Assembly (NCBI GenBank): GCA_913775175.1
Contig: CAJYKU010000040.1
Span: forward strand, 1-36,495
DNA: 36,495 nt
From: an uncultured Pantoea sp.
Lineage (GTDB): Bacteria; Pseudomonadota; Gammaproteobacteria; Enterobacterales; Enterobacteriaceae
Direction of reading: 5' to 3'
Shown here: one piece after another, positions 18,175-24,929 of the stretch
Layout: each line of letters opens with the position of its first letter
Position numbering within the stretch: the first letter of the stretch is position 1
The notes under the pieces: generated by a model
Seen by the model: the letters and a program-made list of their open reading frames with translations, nothing else
The model's database searches: none
Told to the model about the DNA's origin: nothing
Position numbers and translations under genes: made by a program

Positions 18175-19530
18175 ATGCGCATTCACATTCTCGGCATTTG
18201 TGGCACGTTTATGGGTGGTCTGGCTATGCTGGCGCGCTCACTGGGACATCAGGTCACCGGCTCGGACGCCAACGTCTATCCGCCAATGAGCACGCTGCTG
18301 GAAAACCAGGGTATTGAATTAACTGAAGGTTATGATGTTTCGCAGCTCACGCCAGCGCCCGATCTGGTGATTATTGGCAATGCCATGACGCGCGGCAACC
18401 CCTGCGTTGAAGCAGTGCTGGAACAGAATATTCCCTATCTTTCTGGCCCGCAGTGGTTGCATGACTTTGTGCTGCGCGATCGCTGGGTTGTGGCGGTAGC
18501 GGGTACCCATGGTAAAACCACGACTGCAGGTATGGCGGCGTGGATTCTGGAAGCGTGCGGATTAGAGCCAGGATTTATCATTGGTGGTGTGCCGGGGAAC
18601 TTCGATGTTTCAGCAAAATTAGGAAAAAGTCCATTTTTTGTCATTGAAGCGGATGAGTATGACAGTGCATTCTTTGATAAACGATCCAAGTTTGTACACT
18701 ATTGTCCTCGCACGCTGATCCTCAATAATCTTGAGTTTGATCATGCTGATATCTTTGACGATCTGCGGGCGATCCAGAAGCAGTTCCACCATCTGATCCG
18801 TATTGTGCCAGGGCAGGGGAAGATCCTGCTGCCTGAGCACGATCATAATCTTCGGCAGGTGATGGCAATGGGCTGCTGGAGCGAGCAGGAAACTGTGGGT
18901 GAACATGGTCACTGGCAGGCGAAAAAGCTGACGCCAGATGCCTCACACTGGGAAGCCTGGCTTGATGGGGAAAAAGTGGCTGAGGTGAAGTGGGGGCTGG
19001 TTGGTGAGCACAATATGAACAATGGCATTATGGCCATTGCTGCCGCTCGTCATGTCGGCGTAAGACCCGCCGATGCGGGAGAAGCGCTTAACAGCTTTAT
19101 CAATGCGCGCCGCCGGCTGGAGCTGCGGGGGGAAGTCAATGCGATTAACGTGTATGACGATTTTGCCCACCATCCCACGGCTATTCATGCCACGCTGGCG
19201 GCATTACGCAGCAAAGTAGGCGGCAGGGCGCGTATTCTCGCCGTACTGGAGCCGCGTTCAAACACCATGAAAATGGGGGTCAGTAAAAACGATCTGGCCC
19301 CGTCACTGGGTCGCGCCGATAAAGTATTTCTGTTTCAGCCGCACCATATTCCCTGGCAGGTTTCAGATGTAGCAGAAGCCTGTATTCAGCCTGCACAGTG
19401 GAGTGCGGATGTTGATACCCTGGTGGAGATGGTGGCGAAGGAGGCACAGCCAGGCGACTCAATTCTGGTAATGAGTAACGGTGGCTTTGGCGGTATTCAT
19501 CAGAAACTGCTGACGCGGCTGGCACGCTGA
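18175..19530 (+). CDS. mpl: UDP-N-acetylmuramate--L-alanyl-gamma-D-glutamyl-meso-2,6-diaminoheptanedioate ligase
   Basis: A cytoplasmic Mur-ligase-family enzyme of murein recycling. It couples the recovered tripeptide L-Ala-gamma-D-Glu-meso-Dap to UDP-MurNAc with ATP. It has 451 aa (E. coli about 457). Domains in order: N-terminal nucleotide-binding fold (MRIHILGICGTFMGGLAM); central ATPase domain with P-loop GTHGKTTTAGM (Lys near 114), FFVIEADEYDSAFFDKRSK and LNNLEFDHADIF; C-terminal domain with NVYDDFAHHPTAIHATL and LEPRSNTMKMG. The Shine-Dalgarno is weak (CGGA). Large hairpins follow before convergent darP. Confidence 0.97.
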   Translation: MRIHILGICGTFMGGLAMLARSLGHQVTGSDANVYPPMSTLLENQGIELTEGYDVSQLTPAPDLVIIGNAMTRGNPCVEAVLEQNIPYLSGPQWLHDFVLRDRWVVAVAGTHGKTTTAGMAAWILEACGLEPGFIIGGVPGNFDVSAKLGKSPFFVIEADEYDSAFFDKRSKFVHYCPRTLILNNLEFDHADIFDDLRAIQKQFHHLIRIVPGQGKILLPEHDHNLRQVMAMGCWSEQETVGEHGHWQAKKLTPDASHWEAWLDGEKVAEVKWGLVGEHNMNNGIMAIAAARHVGVRPADAGEALNSFINARRRLELRGEVNAINVYDDFAHHPTAIHATLAALRSKVGGRARILAVLEPRSNTMKMGVSKNDLAPSLGRADKVFLFQPHHIPWQVSDVAEACIQPAQWSADVDTLVEMVAKEAQPGDSILVMSNGGFGGIHQKLLTRLAR

Positions 19531-19540
19531 TCGGTATGCA

Positions 19541-19615
19541 CTGGCTCTCTCCCGATAACGGGGGAAAGCCAGCGTAAACAACGGCAGCAGGCAGCGCATT
19601 ACTGACAGGTGCGCT
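19541..19615. terminator. Two hairpins between convergent mpl and darP
   Basis: The first (19541-19572) pairs CTGGCT with AGCCAG and TCTCCCG with CGGGGGA around the loop ATAA, giving 13 pairs and one mismatch. The second (19593-19615) pairs AGCGCA with TGCGCT around an 11-nt loop. Neither has a T tract in either direction, so they may be Rho-assisted ends or 3'-stabilising structures rather than classical terminators. Confidence 0.5.
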
Positions 19616-19629
19616 ACTGCGGCTGAAGG

Positions 19630-20172
19630 TTATGCCTCGGCCAGCTCACGCAGATACTGGAAAATCTGTCGTGCAGCTTTAGGCGTTTTACCTGTGGCTT
19701 TCTCTTTCTGTGCGTTACGGATCATGCTGCGCAGCTGCTGGCGATCGGCATGAGGATAGAGAGCCAGCACATCAGCGACTGCATCATCACCCTGCTCAAT
19801 CAGACGGTCGCGCAGCTGCTCCAGTTTGTGAAACAGGGCAACCTGCTGATTATGGCGATTCTTCAGCTTATCCAGTGCCTGACGAATCGGCTCCTCATCA
19901 CGCTGACGCAGCATTTTTCCAATCAGCTGCAGCTGACGGCGACGTCCCTCTTTTTTGATCCGCTGTGCCAGCTCAATGGCACTACGCAGATCCTCATCGA
20001 GCGGGATCTTATCCAGAGAGTTTTTCCCCAGTTCAACCAGCTCGGCACCAAGGCGTTTCAGCTCTTCGGCATCACGTTTAATTTCACTTTTACTGACCCA
20101 GATAATCTCTTCATCTTCTTCTTCCTGATTATCCGGTACATCATCGAGCCAGTCTTCGGGCTGCCTGGTCAT
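19630..20172 (-). CDS. darP: Dual-action ribosomal maturation protein DarP (YjgA)
   Basis: A 180-residue, highly charged, mainly helical protein (E. coli YjgA 183 aa) that associates with late 50S precursors and helps shape the peptidyl-transferase centre. The acidic N-terminus ([24 protein letters not shown]) is followed by the DUF615 core with [31 protein letters not shown] and LPHAD-like [12 protein letters not shown]. The C-terminus is [17 protein letters not shown] lies 7 nt before the ATG. It is divergent from pmbA and convergent with mpl. Confidence 0.95.
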   Translation of the reverse strand: MTRQPEDWLDDVPDNQEEEDEEIIWVSKSEIKRDAEELKRLGAELVELGKNSLDKIPLDEDLRSAIELAQRIKKEGRRRQLQLIGKMLRQRDEEPIRQALDKLKNRHNQQVALFHKLEQLRDRLIEQGDDAVADVLALYPHADRQQLRSMIRNAQKEKATGKTPKAARQIFQYLRELAEA

Positions 20173-20237
20173 CTCTTGGCTCCTTAAAAAAAGAGGCTAA
20201 TCCTACCAGTTTATCGGGCGACTGCGAAATTGTTCTC

Positions 20238-20254
20238 TGAGTCTGATAGACTCA
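20238..20254. promoter_or_regulatory. Perfect inverted repeat in the darP-pmbA divergent region
   Basis: TGAGTCT (20238-20244), GAT, then AGACTCA (20248-20254): a perfect 7-3-7 palindrome 33 bp before the pmbA ATG and 66 bp from the darP start. As DNA it would suit a dimeric repressor; as RNA it would make a short hairpin in the pmbA leader with a 3-nt loop. No regulator is known to me for this site. Confidence 0.5.
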
Positions 20255-20287
20255 ACAGATTCATACTTAAGATTAGACGGCAGGTCG

Positions 20288-21628
20288 ATGAACGTATCTA
20301 CTCAGGTTGCAGAACAACGTAAAGTGTTAGAACAGGCTGTCGCCCAGGCACTGGAACTGGCTAAAGCCCATACCGATGGTGCGGAAGTTGCGGTGACAAA
20401 AACCACGGGTATCGGCGTCAGCACCCGCTACGGCGAAGTTGAAAATGTCGAATTCAACAGCGATGGTGCGCTGGGTATCACCGTCTATCACCAGAACCGT
20501 AAAGGCAGTGCCTCCTCGACCGATCTCAGCCCGGATGCGATCAGAAGCACCGTACAGGCCGCGATCGATATTGCACGCTACACCTCGCCTGATCCCTGTG
20601 CGGCACCGGCAGAGCGCGAGCTGCTGGCATTTGATGCGCCGGATCTCGATCTCTATCATCCGTGGGAGATCGATGCCGATCGCGCTATTGAGCTGGCAGC
20701 AGAGGCTGAGCAGGCATCGCTTTCAGCCGATAAGCGTATTACCAATACCGAAGGTGGCAGCTTCAACAGCCACGTCGGGATTAAAGTCTTTGGCAACAGC
20801 CACGGTATGTTGCAGAGCTACTGCTCCAGCCGCCACTCGCTGTCGAGCTGTGTGATTGCAGAACAGAATGGCGATATGGAGCGCGACTACGCCTATACCA
20901 TTGGCCGTTCAATCGATGACCTGCAAAGCGCTGAGTGGGTGGGCAGGGAGTGTGCACGTCGCGTGCTGGCCCGTCTGGCACCGCGCAAGCTGCCAACCAT
21001 GAAAGCGCCGGTACTGTTTGCGCCAGAAGTCGCAACCGGCCTGTTTGGTCATCTGGTCGGAATGATCAGTGGCAGCAGTGTCTACCGTAAATCAACCTTT
21101 CTGCTCGACTCGCTCGGCAAGCAGATCTTACCATCATGGCTGACCATTCAGGAGCAGCCACATCTGCTGAAAGGGCTTGCTTCCACCCCGTTTGATAGCG
21201 AAGGTGTGCGGACTGAAGCACGCGATATCATAAAAGATGGTGTGCTGCAGAACTGGCTGCTGACCAGCTACTCGGCACGTAAACTGGGTCTGCAGAGCAC
21301 CGGTCACGCGGGTGGTATTCATAACTGGCGTATCGCCGGACAGGGCCACAGCTTTGATGATCTGGTTAAACAGATGGGGCGCGGTCTGATTGTAACCGAA
21401 CTAATGGGCCAGAGTGTTAGCGCAATGACGGGCGACTACTCACGTGGTGCTGCTGGCTTCTGGGTAGAGAACGGCGAGATCCAGTATCCTGTGAGCGAGG
21501 TCACAATTGCAGGAAACCTCAAAGATATGTGGCTCAATATGGCAACGGTCGGTAACGACATTGAAACGCGTAGCAATATACAATGTGGGTCGGTGCTGCT
21601 GCCGGAGATGAAAATCGCCGGACAATAA
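20288..21628 (+). CDS. pmbA: Metalloprotease complex subunit PmbA/TldE
   Basis: The partner of TldD in a heterodimeric cytoplasmic protease that matures microcin B17 and degrades the antitoxin CcdA. It has 446 aa (E. coli 450). Family segments are visible: [84 protein letters not shown] and [26 protein letters not shown]. TldE lacks the zinc-binding HExxxH of TldD, and none is seen here. It is divergent from darP. A strong terminator follows 16 bp after the stop. Confidence 0.97.
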   Translation: MNVSTQVAEQRKVLEQAVAQALELAKAHTDGAEVAVTKTTGIGVSTRYGEVENVEFNSDGALGITVYHQNRKGSASSTDLSPDAIRSTVQAAIDIARYTSPDPCAAPAERELLAFDAPDLDLYHPWEIDADRAIELAAEAEQASLSADKRITNTEGGSFNSHVGIKVFGNSHGMLQSYCSSRHSLSSCVIAEQNGDMERDYAYTIGRSIDDLQSAEWVGRECARRVLARLAPRKLPTMKAPVLFAPEVATGLFGHLVGMISGSSVYRKSTFLLDSLGKQILPSWLTIQEQPHLLKGLASTPFDSEGVRTEARDIIKDGVLQNWLLTSYSARKLGLQSTGHAGGIHNWRIAGQGHSFDDLVKQMGRGLIVTELMGQSVSAMTGDYSRGAAGFWVENGEIQYPVSEVTIAGNLKDMWLNMATVGNDIETRSNIQCGSVLLPEMKIAGQ

Positions 21629-21644
21629 GACATCGCTTCAAGTA

Positions 21645-21670
21645 AGCAGCCGGCCAGGCTGCTTTTTTTT
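21645..21670 (+). terminator. Intrinsic terminator of pmbA
   Basis: A 7-bp stem AGCAGCC (21645-21651) with GGCTGCT (21657-21663), 5-nt loop, is followed by seven more T's to 21670. Canonical form. Confidence 0.93.
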
Positions 21671-21743
21671 GCCTGATAACAGTGCCCTGATTATTGTGGC
21701 TGATTCTGTGCTGCATTATGGCGGGTCTATAAGGAAAATAATG

Positions 21744-22130
21744 ATGCGTAAGCATGTGATTGCAATGTTGTCCCTCTCTCTGATTTTCTCTTCCGCCAGC
21801 GTGTTTGCTGCTGATCTTGAGCATGATATGGAGATGCTGCAGGAAAATCTGAGCGTGGTGAAAAAGAGCTCTGATGCGCAGGAGATGCATACCGCGCTGG
21901 GTAAGATGCGTCAGGCGGCGCAGGATGCCAAACAATCCACGCCAGACAAACTCAAGGGCGAATCAGCTAACAGTGCTCAGATCAAGGATTACCATGCTGG
22001 TCTGGACTCACTGATCGCGCAGATTGACGTTGTCGACAAGCTGGCACAAGACAACAAGATCGATGAAGCGAAAATGGAAGCGAAAAAGCTGGAAGATATC
22101 CGCAACAGCAACCATAAAAAGTTCCGTTAA
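21744..22130 (+). CDS. cybC: Soluble periplasmic cytochrome b562
   Basis: A small four-helix-bundle heme protein of unknown electron partner. It has 128 aa from the ATG at 21744 (MRKHV...); the ATG at 21741 is an alternative, both after AAGGAA at 21731-21736. A signal peptide ends SVFA before ADLEHDM. The mature protein of 106 residues has the E. coli length, and both axial heme ligands are in register: Met7 (ADLEHDM) and His102 (RNSNHKKFR). No CxxCH motif is present, so heme is held non-covalently. It is the last conserved gene before the accessory operon. Confidence 0.94.
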   Translation: MRKHVIAMLSLSLIFSSASVFAADLEHDMEMLQENLSVVKKSSDAQEMHTALGKMRQAAQDAKQSTPDKLKGESANSAQIKDYHAGLDSLIAQIDVVDKLAQDNKIDEAKMEAKKLEDIRNSNHKKFR

Positions 22131-22136
22131 CAGATT

Positions 22137-22158
22137 GGGTCAGCCTGCGGGCTGGCCC
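22137..22158 (+). terminator. Terminator-like hairpin after cybC
   Basis: A 9-bp stem, GGGTCAGCC (22137-22145) with GGCTGGCCC (22150-22158) including one G-T pair, and loop TGCG, starts 7 bp after the cybC stop. The T tract is weak (GATTGATTA). Confidence 0.65.
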
Positions 22159-22377
22159 GATTGATTACGCTTCCGCTCAGGTTTACCTGCTTTTTCCTGT
22201 CACTTTACACCCTTCACACTGTAGTTCTGCCTGATGCGCTCGCGCAAGCTGCGATCTGACGCACACATGTCCGCTTTTTTTCCGCTTCAAAGTGGAGAAG
22301 ATGCCTCTCCACACGCTGACAGAGTCGGCGTAGTTTGGTTTTAACGCGAATTATCTGTCGTAAACAGGAGTAACAAG
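22159..22377. promoter_or_regulatory. Control region of the accessory operon
   Basis: A 219-bp region upstream of the nine-gene operon. It holds a perfect 7-bp inverted repeat, GTGGAGA (22292-22298) and TCTCCAC (22306-22312) with a 7-nt spacer, 66 bp before the first start codon. It also holds imperfect direct repeats CTGATGCGC (22231-22239) and CTGACGCAC (22256-22264), 25 bp apart. No good sigma-70 promoter is visible, which fits dependence on an activator such as the operon's own PRD regulator. No sigma-54 -24/-12 pair and no BglG-type antiterminator followed by a T tract was found. Confidence 0.45.
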
Positions 22378-22707
22378 GTGAGGAGTGACGTTGTTCCGCA
22401 GGCTGCGGAAGCCGTTCAGGTGCTGGCAGACCGCATATTAAGTCAGATTGCGTGCCTCTACTGCACACATCAAATCAGTCCCACACCGGTGCAGCAGCAG
22501 ATGCTGAATTCGCACGTTCAGGCCATGGCCAGCCGCTCACTGAGTGGCGAGGCGTTGCCGGAAGTGGAAGCGGAGCTGTTTGACGATATTTCGCCTGCAA
22601 CGCTGGCTCTGGCACAGCAGGTGGTGGATCTGTTCGGCAACCTGCCGGTTGAAGAAGCCTGGCTCTTGTCAGTACACATTGAAGTAGCAAAATCAAACGA
22701 TGCATAA
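22378..22707 (+). CDS. Stand-alone PRD domain protein (EF_0829/AHA_3910-like)
   Basis: A 109-residue protein that consists of little more than one PTS regulation domain (PRD). The start is GTG with AGGAG 7 nt upstream. The two PRD histidines are in place: His46 in LNSHVQAMASR (followed by the usual Arg, Arg53) and His100 in LLSVHIEVAK. There is no DNA- or RNA-binding domain. In PTS regulators such histidines are phosphorylated by HPr or EIIB; here the protein may sense phosphorylation state and act on a partner protein. It opens the accessory operon and is 17 bp ahead of the SFCGS gene. As I recall, the same small PRD protein leads the homologous clusters in Enterococcus and Aeromonas. Function unproven. 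Confidence 0.8.
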   Translation: MRSDVVPQAAEAVQVLADRILSQIACLYCTHQISPTPVQQQMLNSHVQAMASRSLSGEALPEVEAELFDDISPATLALAQQVVDLFGNLPVEEAWLLSVHIEVAKSNDA

Positions 22708-22724
22708 ACAGTGAGGAACCGGGC

Positions 22725-23081
22725 ATGGTAACAGTTGTGATTGGCGATCGTCTGGGTAAAGGTCAGAAAGTCGCTGCGGGTATTGAAAAAGCGGGTGGGC
22801 GTGCAGTCGTGGTGCCCGGCGTGGCAGCAGATATGAAACTGGGAGATGTCATGAAAGCGGAAAATGCTGATTTTGGTATCTCCTTCTGCGGCAGCGGTGG
22901 CGCGGGCGCCATTACCGCGCAGAACAAATATGGCTATAAAGCTAAGCACGGTATGCGCTCGATAGATGAGGGCGTGACTGCAATCAACGAAGGCGCAAAC
23001 GTGCTGGGCTTTGGCTTTATGGATAAAGAGGAGCTGGGCGAACGACTGGTTCAGGCCTGGAATAAAAAACACGGCAGCTGA
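22725..23081 (+). CDS. Glycine-rich SFCGS family protein (EF_0830-like)
   Basis: A 118-residue cytoplasmic protein with the name-giving motif GISFCGSGGAGAITAQNKYG (from about residue 51). It starts VTVVIGDRLGKGQ, a beta-strand followed by a Gly loop, and ends in an amphipathic helix (KEELGERLVQAWNKKHG). The layout resembles E. coli YhfU (DUF2620) from memory: a short alpha/beta fold with a Cys/Ser/Gly-rich loop after an acidic 'DFGI' strand, then a YGYKAKHG-like segment. The size and loop with a Cys after a strand also recall EIIB folds, but I see no standard EIIB signature. Its role, perhaps as a cytoplasmic component of the transporter, is unknown. GAGGAA precedes the ATG. Confidence 0.8.
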   Translation: MVTVVIGDRLGKGQKVAAGIEKAGGRAVVVPGVAADMKLGDVMKAENADFGISFCGSGGAGAITAQNKYGYKAKHGMRSIDEGVTAINEGANVLGFGFMDKEELGERLVQAWNKKHGS

Positions 23082-23084
23082 TCT

Positions 23085-23384
23085 ATGAAACAGCACTATG
23101 AGACGCAGGTCATCGTGCAGGGCAAAGGCGACAGTAAAGCAAAAGCCTTTGCCGATGCGCTAAGCAGGGTTCAGCAGGAAGTGTTGCGCACCAGCCAGAA
23201 ACTGCTGTTGCGCATTGAACCTCTGGATGTGCGTGTACTGCATGCCAGTGTGCGTACGCGCACTGAAAAGTTTCTGTTCTTTTTTCTGCCACGCGTACGT
23301 CATCACTACAGCGTTGAGCTGGAAATCAGCGTTAGCGTCACCGTTATTGATATGGAAAGCGTGCCGTTTACGGCGACACCCTGA
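23085..23384 (+). CDS. DUF4312 family protein (EF_0831-like)
   Basis: A 99-residue protein that follows the SFCGS gene by 3 bp, with almost no ribosome binding site, so translation is probably coupled. The N-terminus predicts strand-helix (YETQVIVQGKGDSKAKAFADALSRVQ); the middle has a short aromatic stretch (EKFLFFFLPRVRHHYSV), and the C-terminus is a long hydrophobic beta strand (VELEISVSVTVID). It has no clear transmembrane helix and no known catalytic motif. Family function is unknown; in the clusters I recall it always lies between the SFCGS protein and the two membrane proteins, pointing to a shared transporter complex. Confidence 0.78.
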   Translation: MKQHYETQVIVQGKGDSKAKAFADALSRVQQEVLRTSQKLLLRIEPLDVRVLHASVRTRTEKFLFFFLPRVRHHYSVELEISVSVTVIDMESVPFTATP

Positions 23385-23398
23385 AGGCATCGATCTGA

Positions 23399-23421
23399 CT
23401 GCTGTTCTGCCGGAGCAGCAG
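23399..23421 (+). promoter_or_regulatory. Intercistronic hairpin between DUF4312 and DUF4311 genes
   Basis: CTGCTGTTC (23399-23407) pairs with GAGCAGCAG (23413-23421), nine pairs with one U-G, around the loop TGCCG. It starts 14 bp after the DUF4312 stop, in the only sizeable gap (76 bp) of the operon. It has no T tract, so it is more likely an mRNA processing or stability element that sets different amounts of the soluble and membrane components. Confidence 0.5.
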
Positions 23422-23460
23422 GCTTATTGATAGCAAAACGACAATAAAGGGTACAACACT

Positions 23461-24237
23461 ATGTTTTTTATAATCTTGTTTAAGTCGTTAATCATAGGCG
23501 GATTAGTGGGTGTGGGGGTAGGCGCAGGCGCGGCGCGCATGTTTCACGCACCCGTCACGCAGGGCATGGGCGCGTTCCGCACCCTGGGTGAACTCAATTC
23601 GTGCGAAGGCGATCCCGCTTCGCATTTCTCCTTTGGTCTCGGCTTCTTTTTTAACGCCTGGGCATCCTCTGTGGCAGCAGGATCGTTCACACAGGATGTG
23701 GATCATCGTATTTTGCCTAACTGGGGCGCAGCCGCGCTGATGCTGAAAAACCGCAACGTAGCAGAGACCATGCATAACCCGAAACGCATGGCTATCGCCT
23801 GCGGCATTATTGGCATGCTGGTGGTGGCATTTCTGAACAGTACGGCATCAGCGGTACCAGCAGCACTGCAGGTTACGGCGGTTAAAGTGCTGGTGCCTGC
23901 TGCCAATCTGCTGGTCAATACCGTAATGCCAGTGATCTTCTGGCTGGCAGCGATCGATGCCGGCAGGAAGTCCGGTTTCTGGGCCACTATTTTTGGTGGT
24001 CTGGCACAGCTGATTATGGGTAATGCTGTGCCAGGGCTGGTGCTGGGCATTCTGATTGGCAAGGGCGTGGAAGAGAGCGGCTGGAACCGGGTCACCAAAG
24101 TTATGATGGCGGCGATTGTCCTGCTGTTTGTCCTGAGCGGCTTCTTCCGCGGTTTTGATATGAAGCTGCTGCAATCCTTCCAGCTCGGCGTACCCGGCTG
24201 GCTGGATATGATCCACAACAGTCTGAGCGGTAAATAA
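23461..24237 (+). CDS. DUF4311 polytopic membrane protein, putative transporter subunit
   Basis: A 258-residue inner-membrane protein with about six or seven hydrophobic segments. The first is residues 1-24 (IIGGLVGVGVGAGAARM). Later ones include FSFGLGFFFNAWASSVAAG, IACGIIGMLVVAFLNSTAS, LVNTVMPVIFWLAAIDAG, TIFGGLAQLIMGNAVPGLVLG and VTKVMMAAIVLLFVLSGFF. Asn, Asp and His residues inside or near the segments (for example NAWAS, TQDVDHRILPNWG) could line a substrate path. It is not recognisably EIIC or EIID of the mannose PTS family, although its partnering with a second small membrane protein recalls that arrangement. AAAGGG precedes the ATG; the DUF4310 gene follows closely. Confidence 0.82.
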   Translation: MFFIILFKSLIIGGLVGVGVGAGAARMFHAPVTQGMGAFRTLGELNSCEGDPASHFSFGLGFFFNAWASSVAAGSFTQDVDHRILPNWGAAALMLKNRNVAETMHNPKRMAIACGIIGMLVVAFLNSTASAVPAALQVTAVKVLVPAANLLVNTVMPVIFWLAAIDAGRKSGFWATIFGGLAQLIMGNAVPGLVLGILIGKGVEESGWNRVTKVMMAAIVLLFVLSGFFRGFDMKLLQSFQLGVPGWLDMIHNSLSGK

Positions 24238-24248
24238 GGAGCTTGCTC

Positions 24249-24896
24249 ATGAATGAACATGAAAACCGCGGCTTCTGGTATGCCGACTGGTCGTTCCCGA
24301 TTTTTGTTGGTCTGCTTTCGTCAGGCGTATTTGCCGGAACACATATGTATTACCTCTACGGCATTGGTGCGTTCAACGAAGTTGCCTTTGTCTCAATGCT
24401 GCGGGCTGGCATGGAAACTGGCGTGTATGGTGCCGTTGCCGCCTTTGGTGCCAGCTTTCTGTTTGCCCGGATTATCGAGGGCTCGCTGGTGGGCATTCTG
24501 GATATCGGCGGCGCCATTCAGACCGGGGTAGGGTTGGGTGTACCGGCACTGTTGCTGGGGGCCGGTATTATCTTTCCGGTAGCGAACTTCGCCGCTTCGC
24601 TGCTAACCGGGCTGGTGATTGGTCTGGCTATCGGCTACGTGATTATTCTGGCGCGCAAATTCACTATTAATCAGAGCGACTCGACATACGGTGCCGATGT
24701 GATGATGGGCGCAGGCAACGCCTCAGGCCGCTTTCTCGGCCCTCTGATTATTCTGTCAGCAATGGCGGCCTCAATTCCTATTGGTCTGGGTTCGCTGCTG
24801 GGCGCACTACTGTTCTATCTGTGGAACAAGCCGATAACCGGCGGCGCAATTCTCGGCGCCATGGTACTGGGCGCTATCTTTCCGGTATCGCTGTAA
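24249..24896 (+). CDS. DUF4310 polytopic membrane protein, putative transporter subunit
   Basis: A 215-residue, very Gly/Ala-rich membrane protein with about six hydrophobic segments (WSFPIFVGLLSSGVFAGTH, GAVAAFGASFLFARIIEG, GVGLGVPALLLGAGIIFPVA, LLTGLVIGLAIGYVIILA, LGPLIILSAMAASIPIGLG, LGAMVLGAIFPVSL). The ATG at 24249 is chosen because AAGGAG at 24236-24241 sits 7 nt upstream; a TTG two codons earlier is less likely. A charged loop between segments four and five (RKFTINQSDSTYGADVMMGAG) may face the cytoplasm. The obligatory neighbour of DUF4311 in clusters I recall. Together the two are the best candidates for a new type of solute permease. Confidence 0.82.
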   Translation: MNEHENRGFWYADWSFPIFVGLLSSGVFAGTHMYYLYGIGAFNEVAFVSMLRAGMETGVYGAVAAFGASFLFARIIEGSLVGILDIGGAIQTGVGLGVPALLLGAGIIFPVANFAASLLTGLVIGLAIGYVIILARKFTINQSDSTYGADVMMGAGNASGRFLGPLIILSAMAASIPIGLGSLLGALLFYLWNKPITGGAILGAMVLGAIFPVSL

Positions 24897-24929
24897 AGCC
24901 TGCAGGATCAGCTGATTAAAGGAGCCACT

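Noticed and set aside
22150..22170. Possible sigma-54 promoter before the accessory operon (TGGCCCGATTGATTACGC)
   Set aside because: The GG and GC dinucleotides are not at the required 10-bp spacing, and the regulator is not of the NtrC/LevR sigma-54 class.
22159..22377. BglG-type RNA antiterminator with overlapping terminator before the operon
   Set aside because: No hairpin with a T tract overlaps the inverted repeat, and the regulator has DNA-binding HTH domains rather than a CAT RNA-binding domain.
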